Notes: a model not told the origin generated them from the letters alone. A stretch of 57,390 nt of DNA from an uncultured Bacteroidaceae bacterium (GCA_934271655.1 CAKQRW010000014.1:1-57390); one strand, 5' to 3'; numbered from the stretch's first letter, positions 1 to 9,394 are shown. Made by a program: numbers and translations.

Positions 1-65
1 CATTTCTCTATATACCGCTCAACATTATAGACAGGAATGATGACAGAAACTTTTACCTCACTCAT
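1..65 (-). CDS. Glycosyltransferase family 2, N-terminal fragment cut by window edge
   Basis: Only the first 21 codons are inside the window. They read MSEVKVSVIIPVYNVERYIE, the opening beta strand and nucleotide-sugar-binding start of a GT-A family 2 glycosyltransferase (motif VSVIIPVYN). The ATG lies 3 bases beyond the stop codon of the upstream glycosyltransferase gene on the same strand, so the two are almost certainly in one transcript. It would add a sugar to the lipid-linked polysaccharide at the cytoplasmic membrane. Everything after residue 21 lies outside the window, so the sugar and linkage cannot be guessed. Confidence 0.8.
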   Translation of the reverse strand, partial: MSEVKVSVIIPVYNVERYIEK

Positions 66-68
66 ACA

Positions 69-1049
69 TTATTTGTGTATTTTATTGATGAGAAGCATGA
101 AAGACAAAGCGAAGTAGTTCTCTTTCAACTTTGATACTATAGGATTTGTGCTGCCCAAAGCTGACATATAGCTATCATCTATAGTCATTTTCTCTGACAG
201 CATTTTATTGAAAGAGGCTCTGTCATGGTCTTTGCAACAATAAATCATCGCATCTTGGACCAGAATGGCCTTTTTCCTTTTTATGACATCCAAATACACC
301 TGTCCTTTGTCCTTAAAAGACTCAAGCAGACAGTTCATAGTCTTCACGAAACAAATAAGTTGGTTCTTCTTTTTCGAGACAGATGCCTGTGATGTTATGG
401 TGATGGAATTGGGTCTTGACAATTGATAATGATATATCACCTTGTCCACATAAGCTATTTTGTTGGCATAGTACAGCAACAATGGCGATACCTGCCAGTC
501 TTCGCCGACATGAAAGCTCTCATCTGCCTTAATATTGTTATCAGTATAAAGAGCGCGTCTTATCAAAATTCCCCACACACTTTGGCTTGATTTATCATCA
601 AGACAATCCTTCACTATCTCCTCTTTATTCTTGGAAATATCGCAATACCTGACCACCGTGGTCTTATCTTCCGTTTCTATCAGATAGTTTGCGACAACCA
701 AATCCGCACCTGTAGCCAATTGCTCACTTACGAGCGACGATACAGCATCAGGCTCTATGTAATCATCTGCATCCACATGAAAAAGGAACTCGCCTGTAGC
801 AAGCCGCACTGCCAGGTTTCTCGCAGCTGGACATCCTTTATTCACAGGCTGGCTGATGATTCTGACCTGACTGCGCCTCTCTGGAAATCGTTCAAGAATT
901 TTCTCTATGACCTCAACACTCTTGTCGGGTGTACAGTCGTCAACAAACAGAAATTCCAAGTCTTGATATGTCTGTTCAAACAGCGATGCGGCGCATTTCC
1001 CAATATATGACTCCACTCCATAGACCGGAACAGCTATTGTGACCCTCAT
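69..1049 (-). CDS. Glycosyltransferase family 2 (exopolysaccharide locus)
   Basis: This is a 326-residue GT-A fold enzyme predicted to transfer a sugar from a nucleotide-sugar during polysaccharide repeat assembly. It opens with RVTIAVPVYG and FLFVDDCTPDKS (typical family 2 strands and nucleotide-binding Asp). The metal-binding DxD appears as FHVDADDYIEPDA at about residue 90-102. A GEDW motif near residue 180 sits where the catalytic ED of many family 2 enzymes lies. No membrane segment is obvious. It follows the previous gene by about 10 bases and stops 3 bases before the next glycosyltransferase, so the chain is tightly packed. The base composition is AT-richer than the housekeeping genes of the window. 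Donor and acceptor are not predictable. Confidence 0.85.
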   Translation of the reverse strand: MRVTIAVPVYGVESYIGKCAASLFEQTYQDLEFLFVDDCTPDKSVEVIEKILERFPERRSQVRIISQPVNKGCPAARNLAVRLATGEFLFHVDADDYIEPDAVSSLVSEQLATGADLVVANYLIETEDKTTVVRYCDISKNKEEIVKDCLDDKSSQSVWGILIRRALYTDNNIKADESFHVGEDWQVSPLLLYYANKIAYVDKVIYHYQLSRPNSITITSQASVSKKKNQLICFVKTMNCLLESFKDKGQVYLDVIKRKKAILVQDAMIYCCKDHDRASFNKMLSEKMTIDDSYMSALGSTNPIVSKLKENYFALSFMLLINKIHK

Positions 1050-1059
1050 TGCACTTCAA

Positions 1060-2019
1060 TCATTTTATCCAAAGGTTATACTTCCCATATACAGCCTTGA
1101 TCTGCATATCATTTCTCAGTTCTCCCTTGTTATTCACATTCTGCAGAGCCACACATTGTCCATCCTCATTCTCTATAAATGAAGCTATAGAGTAATGCCT
1201 CCATGCGTACTTCACTTTTGTACCAGCTTTCAGAGCCATAGCATTGAACCACACATCATCAGCATACTTGCATATTTCCATGAAAACAGGCTCATTAAGC
1301 ACCTCTGCATCCAAGGAATGGGGCGGATATAGCACGCCTGCAAATCCTTCAAAGAAATACCTGTGGCTCAGCTCTACGGCATCAAACAGCTGTGGCCATT
1401 TCAGAATTGAGACATAATTCTTATCCAAATCTTTCGGAATCTCACGAATCCAGTTGGCGCATATACAATCAGGATATTCGGCATGAGCATCTATGAGACA
1501 TTCCAGCAAGTCATAAGGATAAAGAATATCATCATCCACGGTTATGATTGACGCTTCTGGAAAGGCATTCAAGGCATGCACCAGCTTGGTGTAAGAACGT
1601 ATATCCCTGCAATATTTTATTTCAAGTCCTCTCTTCATCTGCCTCTGAAGAGCTAACGGCAAGATAGTGCCTTTATAATCCTCAGAAATCCACAATACTA
1701 TCTTATTGGGCTTGACGCTGCCTTGCATAATTGACTCTATTGCCGCATGCACATCATTGATGCGCTTGCCATGAGTAGTCAAAGACACTATAATCTCAGT
1801 ATCTCCCATTCGCTCTTTTGTCACCCCTGGTTCTGATGCCGAAAGTGCTTTTGCTGTCAATTCCTCATATTTCTGATGAAAACGAATCTGATTGACTATG
1901 CGAGAAGACAGCACATTATTATATCCATTGACAGAGTTGACTATATTGCCTTGAAAGCGCAAATAGCTTTTTATTTTCTTTATAAGTTCCATATGTAATA
2001 GTTTAAGATTTAGATTCAC
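1060..2019 (-). CDS. Predicted GT-A type glycosyltransferase
   Basis: This 319-residue protein has a divergent glycosyltransferase pattern. IIVSLTTHGKRI at about residue 76 is the first strand, and IITVDDDILYPYD at about residue 159 carries an Asp-rich metal-binding motif. Near residue 240 an ADDVWFN segment resembles the acid motif of capsule glycosyltransferases. The first 60 residues are basic and may pack on the membrane. The chosen start gives MNLNLKLLHMELIKK; the internal ATG at codon 10 (about 1992) is equally possible because no ribosome site decides it. It sits between family 2 glycosyltransferases with gaps of 10-17 bases. It acts on polysaccharide precursors by context; the donor sugar is unknown. 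Confidence 0.7.
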   Translation of the reverse strand: MNLNLKLLHMELIKKIKSYLRFQGNIVNSVNGYNNVLSSRIVNQIRFHQKYEELTAKALSASEPGVTKERMGDTEIIVSLTTHGKRINDVHAAIESIMQGSVKPNKIVLWISEDYKGTILPLALQRQMKRGLEIKYCRDIRSYTKLVHALNAFPEASIITVDDDILYPYDLLECLIDAHAEYPDCICANWIREIPKDLDKNYVSILKWPQLFDAVELSHRYFFEGFAGVLYPPHSLDAEVLNEPVFMEICKYADDVWFNAMALKAGTKVKYAWRHYSIASFIENEDGQCVALQNVNNKGELRNDMQIKAVYGKYNLWIK

Positions 2020-2036
2020 ATTCTACTCATGGAATT

Positions 2037-2942
2037 TCACTCATACAGTTTGGTTGCCACCCTTATCATCAAGGAATATATCAGACGCATGAATTTATTC
2101 TTGCGTATCAGGCGAGTAGAATGCGCAGTCATTATATCTTCCTTCAGTCCAGGAGGGAAAAGCTCATCTGAGACTCTTTTTCTTTCATCTTCCCAACCTC
2201 CATTATCAGAGATACCACCAGGCTCCATATTAGCAACCAGCTCATCAACAAACTTATAAGTATATCCCCAATAGCCAATAGCCAAGGCGAAAAATTTCCA
2301 GTCTGACACTATTTTTAAGTGTTCGTCATATAGACCTAATTTTTCAAAAAGCCTTCTCTTTATGAGGCACGCTTGATGAGGAATACTATAACTTATTATA
2401 CCTGCTGAATCATAGTCTGAGTTATAGACCTGTGGATTAACAAACACATTTTCACCATCCTTGACCATACGCGCTCTCCCACAAACAATATCCTCATCGA
2501 ACTCATGCCCAAAGAAGCGTTCAAGCACTGTTGGCGAATCAAGCCAGTCACCGCTGTTCATGAAAAGGCAATACTCGCCTTGGGCTTTGACAATGCCCTT
2601 ATTCATGGCATTGTATATGCCTTTATCCTTTTCGGAGCACCACAGGAAACGGCGGTAACCACAGTCTGGCACATTGTCCTTCTCATTATTCCAGTGCCAA
2701 TCGTCTGCTGTAAAGCCAGGCAGAGAGAACCGCCCTACTTGCCAAGGCGAAGACGAGCCTTGGCCTTCACTCTGCAACTTGCCAGCAAGTTCCTCTATAT
2801 ACTCCGCAGACCCGTCTGTAGAATTGCCGTCAACTACAATCCATTCAAAATCAGTCCATGTTTGACAGAGGATGGAATCCACGGTATGCCTCAATCCCTC
2901 AAGGTGATTGTAGTTTATCGTTATGATTGAAAGTTTCATCAC
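2037..2942 (-). CDS. Glycosyltransferase family 2, WcaA-like
   Basis: This 301-residue family 2 glycosyltransferase starts MKLSIITINYNHLEGL and continues with EWIVVDGNSTDGS, the classic nucleotide-binding segment. CSEKDKGIYNAMNKGI lies near residue 105. The metal-binding motif is modified to FMNSGDWL at about residue 130, as in the WcaA/colanic-acid group where the second Asp region reads N/SGD. Two Met codons start the frame; either could be used. It lies 16 bases downstream of the AAA-ATPase gene on the same strand. The role is addition of a sugar to the exopolysaccharide repeat at the inner face of the membrane; the sugar is not predictable. Confidence 0.85.
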   Translation of the reverse strand: MMKLSIITINYNHLEGLRHTVDSILCQTWTDFEWIVVDGNSTDGSAEYIEELAGKLQSEGQGSSSPWQVGRFSLPGFTADDWHWNNEKDNVPDCGYRRFLWCSEKDKGIYNAMNKGIVKAQGEYCLFMNSGDWLDSPTVLERFFGHEFDEDIVCGRARMVKDGENVFVNPQVYNSDYDSAGIISYSIPHQACLIKRRLFEKLGLYDEHLKIVSDWKFFALAIGYWGYTYKFVDELVANMEPGGISDNGGWEDERKRVSDELFPPGLKEDIMTAHSTRLIRKNKFMRLIYSLMIRVATKLYE

Positions 2943-2958
2943 CTATGCTTTTTAATCA

Positions 2959-4536
2959 TCAAAATATAATTTTCTCAATCCTGCATGTATGTAATTTAGA
3001 CTTCTTATCATAGTTTATGCCAACAAGCAACAACTCACCAGAATGTTCAAGCACCTTTTCAGGATAATTCTTACGATGTATCTGGTCTATCGCAGCATCT
3101 GCATTCTTGTCATATTTTAGCTCTATAACAAGAGCTGGTGTCTTGATGCCATTGCGAGGAATCAGAACAACATCTGCAAAGCCCTTTCCTGTTGCCAGCT
3201 CACGGTGGGCCACATAGTCATTTCGTGCATAATAATAGGCTATAGAAATGACACAGGCCAAAGAATTCTCGTCATTATATGAAAGCACACTCGTATTGTC
3301 ATCATGAGCAAGGTCTATGGCATGAGCCACCGCCTCCTCATTCATATCAAGCGTATCAGCAAGAAGGCGTCTTGAAGCATCCAACGCTGCATTCAGGCGC
3401 TGCCAACCGCATGCCCTGACAGCTTTTTCCATCTGAAGCGCCACCTCTTTGTTGGGCACATAGCACTGCCTGCTAACACAATCGTACGCTAAATATCCCA
3501 GATGGATAAGTATTGTCAGCACATCATCCTTTGTTCTCACCATTGATGGATCATTCTCAAAACCTGTGGCATCTACATCACAACGCCCGCCTGACAGCAT
3601 ATATATGACATCATCCTTCAGCCCATCATAATTCATCCCAATATATGTCGCCACAGAATCGTATGCACTTGTGGAAGACCAGAAGCTCTCACAGAAGCCT
3701 CGCGATATGGCCTCTATTACCGAGTAAGGATTATACACCGAAGATTCCTTGCCAATCTGGTATCCGTCATACCATTCCCTCAAATCATCTACGCCCACAT
3801 CTCCTGTCTCTGCCAAGCGAGCTATCTCTGATGGGACAAATCCAAAGAATCGGTCCATCTTGCCTGGCAGGACGACAGAATATTCTCTGAAATTATTAAG
3901 GGCTGACTGCGTGTTGTACCTTTTTATTGGCAATATGCCTGTCATGTATGCCCCTGCAAACACACTGGCAGAACTTCCTCCCTTAAACAACCTGCGCAAC
4001 ATATTGACATAATCATCCATTACCCTTGATGCAGGATTGAACTCGCGGCAGAGTGCGTCCCACTCGTCTATGATAAAGACAAACTTCTCTTTGGTGCACT
4101 CTACTATATTGGCAAGGACATCCATAAGATCATCACCATCTCCACATCGAGCACCTGGATACATGGACAGAAGCTCTTCTTTTATATCCCTCTGAATATA
4201 TCTCACGATTTCTTTATCGCCCGAATACTTGGTAGTGAAGTCTGTTATATCAACTTTGATGACCGGAAACTTGTTCAGATACCTTTCAAAGGATGGATCT
4301 TCTGATATTTCCAATCCCTCAAAGAGGCTTCTGCTATCGCACGACTTGTCATAATAGGCACATAACATATTTGCCGCCATCGACTTGCCAAAACGACGGC
4401 AACGGGTCACACAACTATATCTGCGCTCTGTTTCCAGCGTTTTGTTCACAACAGCTATCAGCCCTGTCTTGTCGACATATTCTCCATTCAAAGCTGTTCT
4501 GAATCCCTCGTTGCCCTTATTGATATATCTTCCCAT
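2959..4536 (-). CDS. AAA-ATPase-like / PD-(D/E)XK nuclease-like protein (DUF1703 type)
   Basis: This 525-residue protein belongs by pattern to the family joining an AAA-ATPase-like domain (PF09820 type) to a C-terminal PD-(D/E)XK nuclease fold (PF08011 type). The P-loop reads RCRRFGKSMAANML at residues 45-58, with the family's usual RRFGKS instead of a full GxxxxGKS. Walker B is FVFIIDEWDAL near residue 155. Near residues 445-475 FADVVLIPRNG and ALVIELKYDK supply the D and ExK of the nuclease core. Many copies exist per genome in anaerobic Bacteroidota and Firmicutes, and no cellular function is established. It sits among glycosyltransferase genes, 16 and 58 bases from its neighbours and on the same strand, so it is probably cotranscribed. 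A small inverted repeat (4578-4595) lies just upstream. Confidence 0.85.
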   Translation of the reverse strand: MGRYINKGNEGFRTALNGEYVDKTGLIAVVNKTLETERRYSCVTRCRRFGKSMAANMLCAYYDKSCDSRSLFEGLEISEDPSFERYLNKFPVIKVDITDFTTKYSGDKEIVRYIQRDIKEELLSMYPGARCGDGDDLMDVLANIVECTKEKFVFIIDEWDALCREFNPASRVMDDYVNMLRRLFKGGSSASVFAGAYMTGILPIKRYNTQSALNNFREYSVVLPGKMDRFFGFVPSEIARLAETGDVGVDDLREWYDGYQIGKESSVYNPYSVIEAISRGFCESFWSSTSAYDSVATYIGMNYDGLKDDVIYMLSGGRCDVDATGFENDPSMVRTKDDVLTILIHLGYLAYDCVSRQCYVPNKEVALQMEKAVRACGWQRLNAALDASRRLLADTLDMNEEAVAHAIDLAHDDNTSVLSYNDENSLACVISIAYYYARNDYVAHRELATGKGFADVVLIPRNGIKTPALVIELKYDKNADAAIDQIHRKNYPEKVLEHSGELLLVGINYDKKSKLHTCRIEKIIF

Positions 4537-4594
4537 ATTCCAAACCGATTACTGGATACTCCATTGCCACACACAATGTCAGAAAAATATCTGA

Positions 4595-5746
4595 CTATAA
4601 TATAGACTCATATATCTGAGCCATCTGACTCGCTGATTTATCCCAAGAATACATAGACAGGCGTGTGCGCTGCTTCTTCAGCAGGTCTTCGCGCATACCT
4701 GCAGGCATCGAATACAGACGCTCAAACTCCTCGGCAAATGTGGAATGTTCCTTTCTCATCTCAAAATATATAGCGGCATCACCTGCTATTTCCCGAAAGC
4801 AAGCTACTCTGTTGAGCATGACGGGACAACCAGACTTGTAGGCCTCTAATATAGGTATGCCGAATCCCTCATATTCACTCGAATACACGAAACAGACAGC
4901 ATAATGATATAACGAATGCATGTCTTCATCAGATTTTGCCCACCAATGAACAAAACGAGATTTCACGCCATAACTGTCAAGCAGTATAAGTTCCTTATTA
5001 TTAAACGGACTTCCCGTGCACACCACTTTCAACTCAGGATGTCTCTTCATGACGACAGACATATCACGCACGAACAAATCAAAATTCTTATAGCCATACC
5101 TACTTCCAACATACAGGACATACTGTCCGTCTATCAGGCGATTGGCTTTCAGCGATGGGGAAAACGAGCATCCATGATACACTACATGAACTTTATCTTC
5201 TGGCACATGCAAGATGCGCACCACATCTTTTTTCGTGCTTTCGCTGACTGCCACTATAGCCGCAGCAAGCGGAGCCAAAAGCTTTTTTCCTCTTGTCTGG
5301 GCATTGTCAACGGGAAAATACTGAGGATACAATTCTGATATCATATCGTGAACAGTCAGCACAAATGGCTTGCCTTTTAGATAAGGCAAATAATATGGGT
5401 CAAAGAATGTGGGGTGAAACACATCATAATTACCTTTTTCCAAAAGCCTTACAGACTCACGCTCATTATATTTTTCCCTATTCCAATAGTCAATTCCTCT
5501 CAGTCGATTGAAAAGATTGAATATGCGTCCTTTAGCTGGCCATTCACCGTGCATCAAGAAGTCATTATAATATGACCTGCATGGTCTTCCTATTCCCATC
5601 TCTTGCATATAGGCATTATCAGACTCCAATAGGCTTATCTGCCATGCCACATCTTGAGGCAAATGCTTGCACAACTCAGCAAAGCAACGTGACACACCTC
5701 CATAACTCTGCATCACAAATGCCTGATGGTCATAAAGGATTTTCAT
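4595..5746 (-). CDS. Glycosyltransferase family 4 (GT-B)
   Basis: This 383-residue GT-B enzyme retains its donor sugar's anomeric configuration if it follows family 4. The N-terminal Rossmann half holds FVMQSYGGVSRCFAEL (residues 10-25), the acceptor-side glycine loop. The C-terminal half holds YVLYVGSRYGYKN at about residue 205 and the family 4 nucleotide-sugar motif SSEYEGFGIPILEAYKSG at about residue 300, with the EGFG..ILE glutamates. It is in the minus-strand polysaccharide locus. A gap of about 115 bases separates it from the upstream glycosyltransferase. The sugar is not predictable; mannosyl- or rhamnosyltransferases are common in this branch. Confidence 0.88.
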   Translation of the reverse strand: MKILYDHQAFVMQSYGGVSRCFAELCKHLPQDVAWQISLLESDNAYMQEMGIGRPCRSYYNDFLMHGEWPAKGRIFNLFNRLRGIDYWNREKYNERESVRLLEKGNYDVFHPTFFDPYYLPYLKGKPFVLTVHDMISELYPQYFPVDNAQTRGKKLLAPLAAAIVAVSESTKKDVVRILHVPEDKVHVVYHGCSFSPSLKANRLIDGQYVLYVGSRYGYKNFDLFVRDMSVVMKRHPELKVVCTGSPFNNKELILLDSYGVKSRFVHWWAKSDEDMHSLYHYAVCFVYSSEYEGFGIPILEAYKSGCPVMLNRVACFREIAGDAAIYFEMRKEHSTFAEEFERLYSMPAGMREDLLKKQRTRLSMYSWDKSASQMAQIYESIL

Positions 5747-5861
5747 CTATCCACAATATTTTTCATTTTCATACCCACAAAGTCTCGTGTTTTAATCCTC
5801 CCATGAAGAAGAGCCTCATCGTCTGACTCACACCAATTTTATGAAAGAGAATATTTACCTA

Positions 5862-7154
5862 TTACCCTCTCTTGCAGAGCCGCGCCAACCTCCGGCATGC
5901 CTCTCTACCATACAGTTCTGCAAAACTGCTGATTCTCTCATACAGCAATATCAGTTGCAGCCGCATATCTGTCAGGAAGGCAGACAGACTTTTCTTTCCC
6001 GCATGTGACTCAGACAACAATCTCTTATACAAGGCATATATAGCCTTTGTGTTCTGCGACGACAAGAAATGGCTCTTCGCCCGCAGGCGACCACGCTCTG
6101 CAAGCTCTTTTAGGAGAGACTTGTCCTGAATGAGCCGCTGCATGCAGTCAGCCAATGCAGAATGGTTGCCATGAGGATAGATCAGCCCCGACTTGCCGTG
6201 CTCTATTATCTCCGTATTGGCTCCATTGTCATTGGCAATCACGGCAAGGTTCTGCAACATATACTCTACAGTGACTCGTCCGAAAGCCTCACTTTTGGAT
6301 GGCACGATGCCTACGTCCATTGTCGACGCAAGTTCGCTTATGCCTTCGATTTCCTTTTCTATCGACACATATGAGCCCAACTGGCGTTCTGCGCAGTATT
6401 GCCTCATCTCCTGCGCATACATGCTGGAGTTTCCTCCGCCAATGATGGTGACATGTACATTCTTGATGTGCCTTTCATTGACAAGCTCATTCAGTGCATA
6501 CAGTATCTCCTTCTGGTTCTTGCCCTCTGAGATGAGTCCTGCACATAGAAACTTGGTGATGCTGTTGTCATGCTTGGCGAGCGGCACATCCTTCTTCAAA
6601 GCTATGCCATTATATATAGTATATATCTTGCCAGAATCGGCTATCCGAGAGAAATGCTTCTTTATGGCATCTGATATGGCTATCAGAGCGTCACTCTTTT
6701 TATATACAAGGCGCTCATACTCCTTGCCAAATATGGAGTACAAAGAATAGTCCAGATCGCCGAAATCACGCAGATGCCATACATGAACAGCTCCCAACTC
6801 GCTGCTAATATATGCTCCAAAATCAATTATTGACGAATTGGAGTGGACTATATCAAAATGATACTGTCTCAAGTCATCACATATATTCTTGAGTTTGTCG
6901 TAGCCTTCCAAATATACATACCGGGCATCGGCATCCTGCTGGCTCAACTTAAAATTGACTATCTTTGATTCTTTATACCTTATATTTTCTTGTTCAAGAT
7001 AATGCTTGAGCGTATTGTCACAGCCATAAGACTCTGGCAGCAAGACAAAAGGAAACACGCCATAATCATCCCTCAGCTCCTTTATCAGCTGAAGCATTGA
7101 GCGGTTGGCTCCTGCCATGCTGACACAATGCGTCACAAACAACACCCGTATCAT
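5862..7154 (-). CDS. Glycosyltransferase family 4 (GT-B)
   Basis: This is a 430-residue GT-B enzyme. RVLFVTHCVSMAGANRSMLQLI (split glycine loop) opens the N-terminal half. The C-terminal half has KFLCAGLISEGKNQKEIL at about residue 205 and GIVPSKSEAFGRVTVEYML at about residue 295, the EAFG..xxE donor-binding motif of family 4. The last 50 residues are basic and helical and may associate with membrane. Its start codon overlaps the stop codon of the wzt-like gene by 4 bases (ATGA), which points to translational coupling with the exporter ATPase. It probably adds a late or terminal sugar before export; the donor is unknown. Confidence 0.88.
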   Translation of the reverse strand: MIRVLFVTHCVSMAGANRSMLQLIKELRDDYGVFPFVLLPESYGCDNTLKHYLEQENIRYKESKIVNFKLSQQDADARYVYLEGYDKLKNICDDLRQYHFDIVHSNSSIIDFGAYISSELGAVHVWHLRDFGDLDYSLYSIFGKEYERLVYKKSDALIAISDAIKKHFSRIADSGKIYTIYNGIALKKDVPLAKHDNSITKFLCAGLISEGKNQKEILYALNELVNERHIKNVHVTIIGGGNSSMYAQEMRQYCAERQLGSYVSIEKEIEGISELASTMDVGIVPSKSEAFGRVTVEYMLQNLAVIANDNGANTEIIEHGKSGLIYPHGNHSALADCMQRLIQDKSLLKELAERGRLRAKSHFLSSQNTKAIYALYKRLLSESHAGKKSLSAFLTDMRLQLILLYERISSFAELYGREACRRLARLCKRG

Positions 7155-8407
7155 ATAATAGATATTTCTGGCCTGTATACCATCACACCATTATCTACGC
7201 CATTGTATTTCAAGAACTCGGTGCCATTGTCAAAGACCGTAAACTGGCACACTTCATGCTTGTCGTAATACCTGACATTAGGCACATGCAACACAGCACT
7301 GATTACATACTTGCCCGGCATCAATCTGCCAGCCTCGTACTTGTATGAAAATGTCTGCGTGCCTTCAGGCATAGCCCCCACAGGAATCTCACAGGTGCAC
7401 ACACGAGTTCTGCGCTGAGTATAAAAGATTATGCTCAACACAGCCTTGGGATCCACCTCACATGCCTGTTTCCGACTGAGAGTAACATTAAACCTTATCT
7501 CGTCGTCCATAGAGAACATGCCCTTTTCCTGCTGCCTTGACCCCACAAAGTGAACCTCAGAAACGAACAGCGGACTCTTTGACTCTGCCTGATGAAATGA
7601 ATATTCATTATTGCCTCCACTCAGATATTGTTCAACAGTATCTGCAATGGTTCCTGAATACTTCAGCATTCCATTCTCAAGCAATATGCCGTTGTTGCAC
7701 AAGTTAAGCATCGAGTCCATGTTATGACTGACGAACAACACGGTTCGGCCGCCACCCTGACTCACATCTTTCATCTTGCCTATGGCTTTCTTCTGGAACT
7801 CCGCATCGCCCACAGTAAGCACCTCATCAACGACAAGTATCTCAGGTTCGAGGAAGGCTGCTACAGCAAAGCCCAGACGGACGGTCATACCTGATGAGTA
7901 TCGCTTCACCGGAGTGTCAAGGTATCGCTCCACTCCAGCGAAATCCACTATCTCGTCAAGCTTGTGTGTTATCTCGGCCTTAGTCATTCCCATGATAGAA
8001 CCATTCATGTAGATATTCTCACGCCCGGTCATCTCTGGATGGAAGCCAGTGCCTACCTCCAGCAGCGAAGCTATGCGTCCATTATATCTTATCGTTCCTG
8101 TTGACGGAGATGTGATGCGGGAAAGCAATTTCAGAAGCGTAGACTTTCCTGCTCCGTTCTTGCCGATGATGCCCACCACATCTCCCTGCTCCACCTTGAA
8201 AGATATGTCTCTCAACGCCCACACATAGTCTGAATGACCCTTGTGGGCGCGGTCATTGGTCTCGCCAATCTTCAAGTATGGGTCTTCCTTACGAAGGACA
8301 TTCATTACCCACCAGCGGTTGAGGTCGTGAGACAATGTGCCTGTACCGACACGGCCTAAACGGTACTGCTTACCTACTTGATCAAATTCTATTGCTATAT
8401 TTTTCAT
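7151..8407 (-). CDS. wzt: Polysaccharide ABC exporter ATPase with C-terminal cargo domain (Wzt/TagH type)
   Basis: This 418-residue ATPase powers export of finished polysaccharide across the inner membrane with the permease encoded just upstream. The ATPase domain has Walker A GKNGAGKST (residues 82-90), ABC signature SSGMT (171-175), Walker B ILVVDE (190-195) and a switch His in VLFVSHNMDSM. Residues about 255-418 form an extra beta-rich domain like the O-antigen-binding domain of Wzt, which in characterised systems recognises the chain end. The E/T-Y-N-G-R-I-ASLLEVG segment after Walker A is typical of polysaccharide exporters. It is 64 bases after the permease gene; that gap is filled by a 9-bp repeat array. 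The subfamily (O-antigen versus capsule or teichoic acid) is not certain. Confidence 0.92.
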   Translation of the reverse strand: MKNIAIEFDQVGKQYRLGRVGTGTLSHDLNRWWVMNVLRKEDPYLKIGETNDRAHKGHSDYVWALRDISFKVEQGDVVGIIGKNGAGKSTLLKLLSRITSPSTGTIRYNGRIASLLEVGTGFHPEMTGRENIYMNGSIMGMTKAEITHKLDEIVDFAGVERYLDTPVKRYSSGMTVRLGFAVAAFLEPEILVVDEVLTVGDAEFQKKAIGKMKDVSQGGGRTVLFVSHNMDSMLNLCNNGILLENGMLKYSGTIADTVEQYLSGGNNEYSFHQAESKSPLFVSEVHFVGSRQQEKGMFSMDDEIRFNVTLSRKQACEVDPKAVLSIIFYTQRRTRVCTCEIPVGAMPEGTQTFSYKYEAGRLMPGKYVISAVLHVPNVRYYDKHEVCQFTVFDNGTEFLKYNGVDNGVMVYRPEISII

Positions 8408-8418
8408 GGGAAATAGTA

Positions 8419-8476
8419 ATTATAGGAGCTATGGAAGCTATAGATACCATATGGGATAGACACCATAGAGGCTATA
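8419..8476. repeat. 9-bp tandem array between wzm and wzt
   Basis: Degenerate units in a 9-base frame (ATTATAGGA, GCTATGGAA, GCTATAGAT, ACCATATGG...) fill the whole gap between the exporter permease and ATPase genes. Confidence 0.7.
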
Positions 8477-9311
8477 CCGTGTCCATAAAGTTTCTCTCTG
8501 TGCGAGAGAAGACCACAACAGCCAGGAACAGAGTCACGCACATGAAGACAGCGCTGTACAGCAGTCCGCTCCAATCCAGACTGCCACAACCAAGCGTCGC
8601 ATACTTGAACGCCTCAAAAATGGGAGTAAGCGGATTCAAGGCTATGATGTCACGATACTTCTCGGGAGCAGCAGACAGCGGATAGATGACAGGTGTGGCA
8701 TACATAAACAGCTGGATGCCAAACTGCACGAGAAATTTCATGTCTCGATACTTGGTGGTCATTGAAGATATGACCAGCCCCCATGACATGCCGTGCATGG
8801 CAAGCATGAATATCAACAACGGGAACAGCAGTGCCGATGCATTGACCTGGAGTGTGCCAGCAGGTAAGGTAATCACATAATATATATATATGACTATAAA
8901 TATTGCCAGCTGTATCAGCATCTTCAAGAGCGCACTCGTCACACCTGACAATGGCACGACCAAGCGAGGGAAATAAACCTTTCCAAACACATTGGCGTTC
9001 GTTCCAAACACATCACTGGAGACGGTGAAGCATTGGTTGAAATAGCCCCACAGCACAATGCCTGCCATATAGAACAAGGGCTGGGGAGCTCCGTCTGTGG
9101 AGATGCCTGCCAATCCGCCAAACACAAACATATACATGACTGTGGTGAACAGCGGCTGTATGATGTACCACAGTGGCCCAAGGATGGTCTGCTTATACTG
9201 GGTGACAATATCACGGCGCACATACATTCTGAAGAGGTCGCGATAGCGCCAGATGCCTTTCAAGTCGACATCAGACCACTTGCCATTTGGCTTTATTTCT
9301 GTTGCGAACAT
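8472..9311 (-). CDS. wzm: Polysaccharide ABC exporter permease (Wzm, ABC-2 family)
   Basis: This is a 279-residue integral membrane protein with six predicted hydrophobic segments. The N-terminal part carries LFRMYVRRDIVTQYKQTILGPLWYIIQP, a hallmark of ABC-2 polysaccharide permeases: an amphipathic helix followed by the GPLW motif entering TM1. A conserved FGTNANVFGKVYFPRLVVPLS loop follows. The C-terminus ends RTERNFMDTV, also typical. It should form the membrane channel for lipid-linked polysaccharide with the ATPase encoded 64 bases downstream. An 83-base gap made largely of a 9-bp repeat separates it from the upstream glycosyltransferase. Confidence 0.92.
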   Translation of the reverse strand: MFATEIKPNGKWSDVDLKGIWRYRDLFRMYVRRDIVTQYKQTILGPLWYIIQPLFTTVMYMFVFGGLAGISTDGAPQPLFYMAGIVLWGYFNQCFTVSSDVFGTNANVFGKVYFPRLVVPLSGVTSALLKMLIQLAIFIVIYIYYVITLPAGTLQVNASALLFPLLIFMLAMHGMSWGLVISSMTTKYRDMKFLVQFGIQLFMYATPVIYPLSAAPEKYRDIIALNPLTPIFEAFKYATLGCGSLDWSGLLYSAVFMCVTLFLAVVVFSRTERNFMDTV

Positions 9312-9322
9312 AAGAAGATAAT

Positions 9323-9376
9323 ATTATAGAGGCTATATAAGCTATAGAAACTATTGGAGCTACAGGAGCCTATAGA
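9323..9376. repeat. 9-bp tandem array upstream of wzm
   Basis: Six units in a 9-base frame: ATTATAGAG, GCTATATAA, GCTATAGAA, ACTATTGGA, GCTACAGGA, GCCTATAGA. They fill most of the gap between a glycosyltransferase gene and wzm. Confidence 0.8.
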
Positions 9377-9394
9377 TACTACATTATTTTATTG

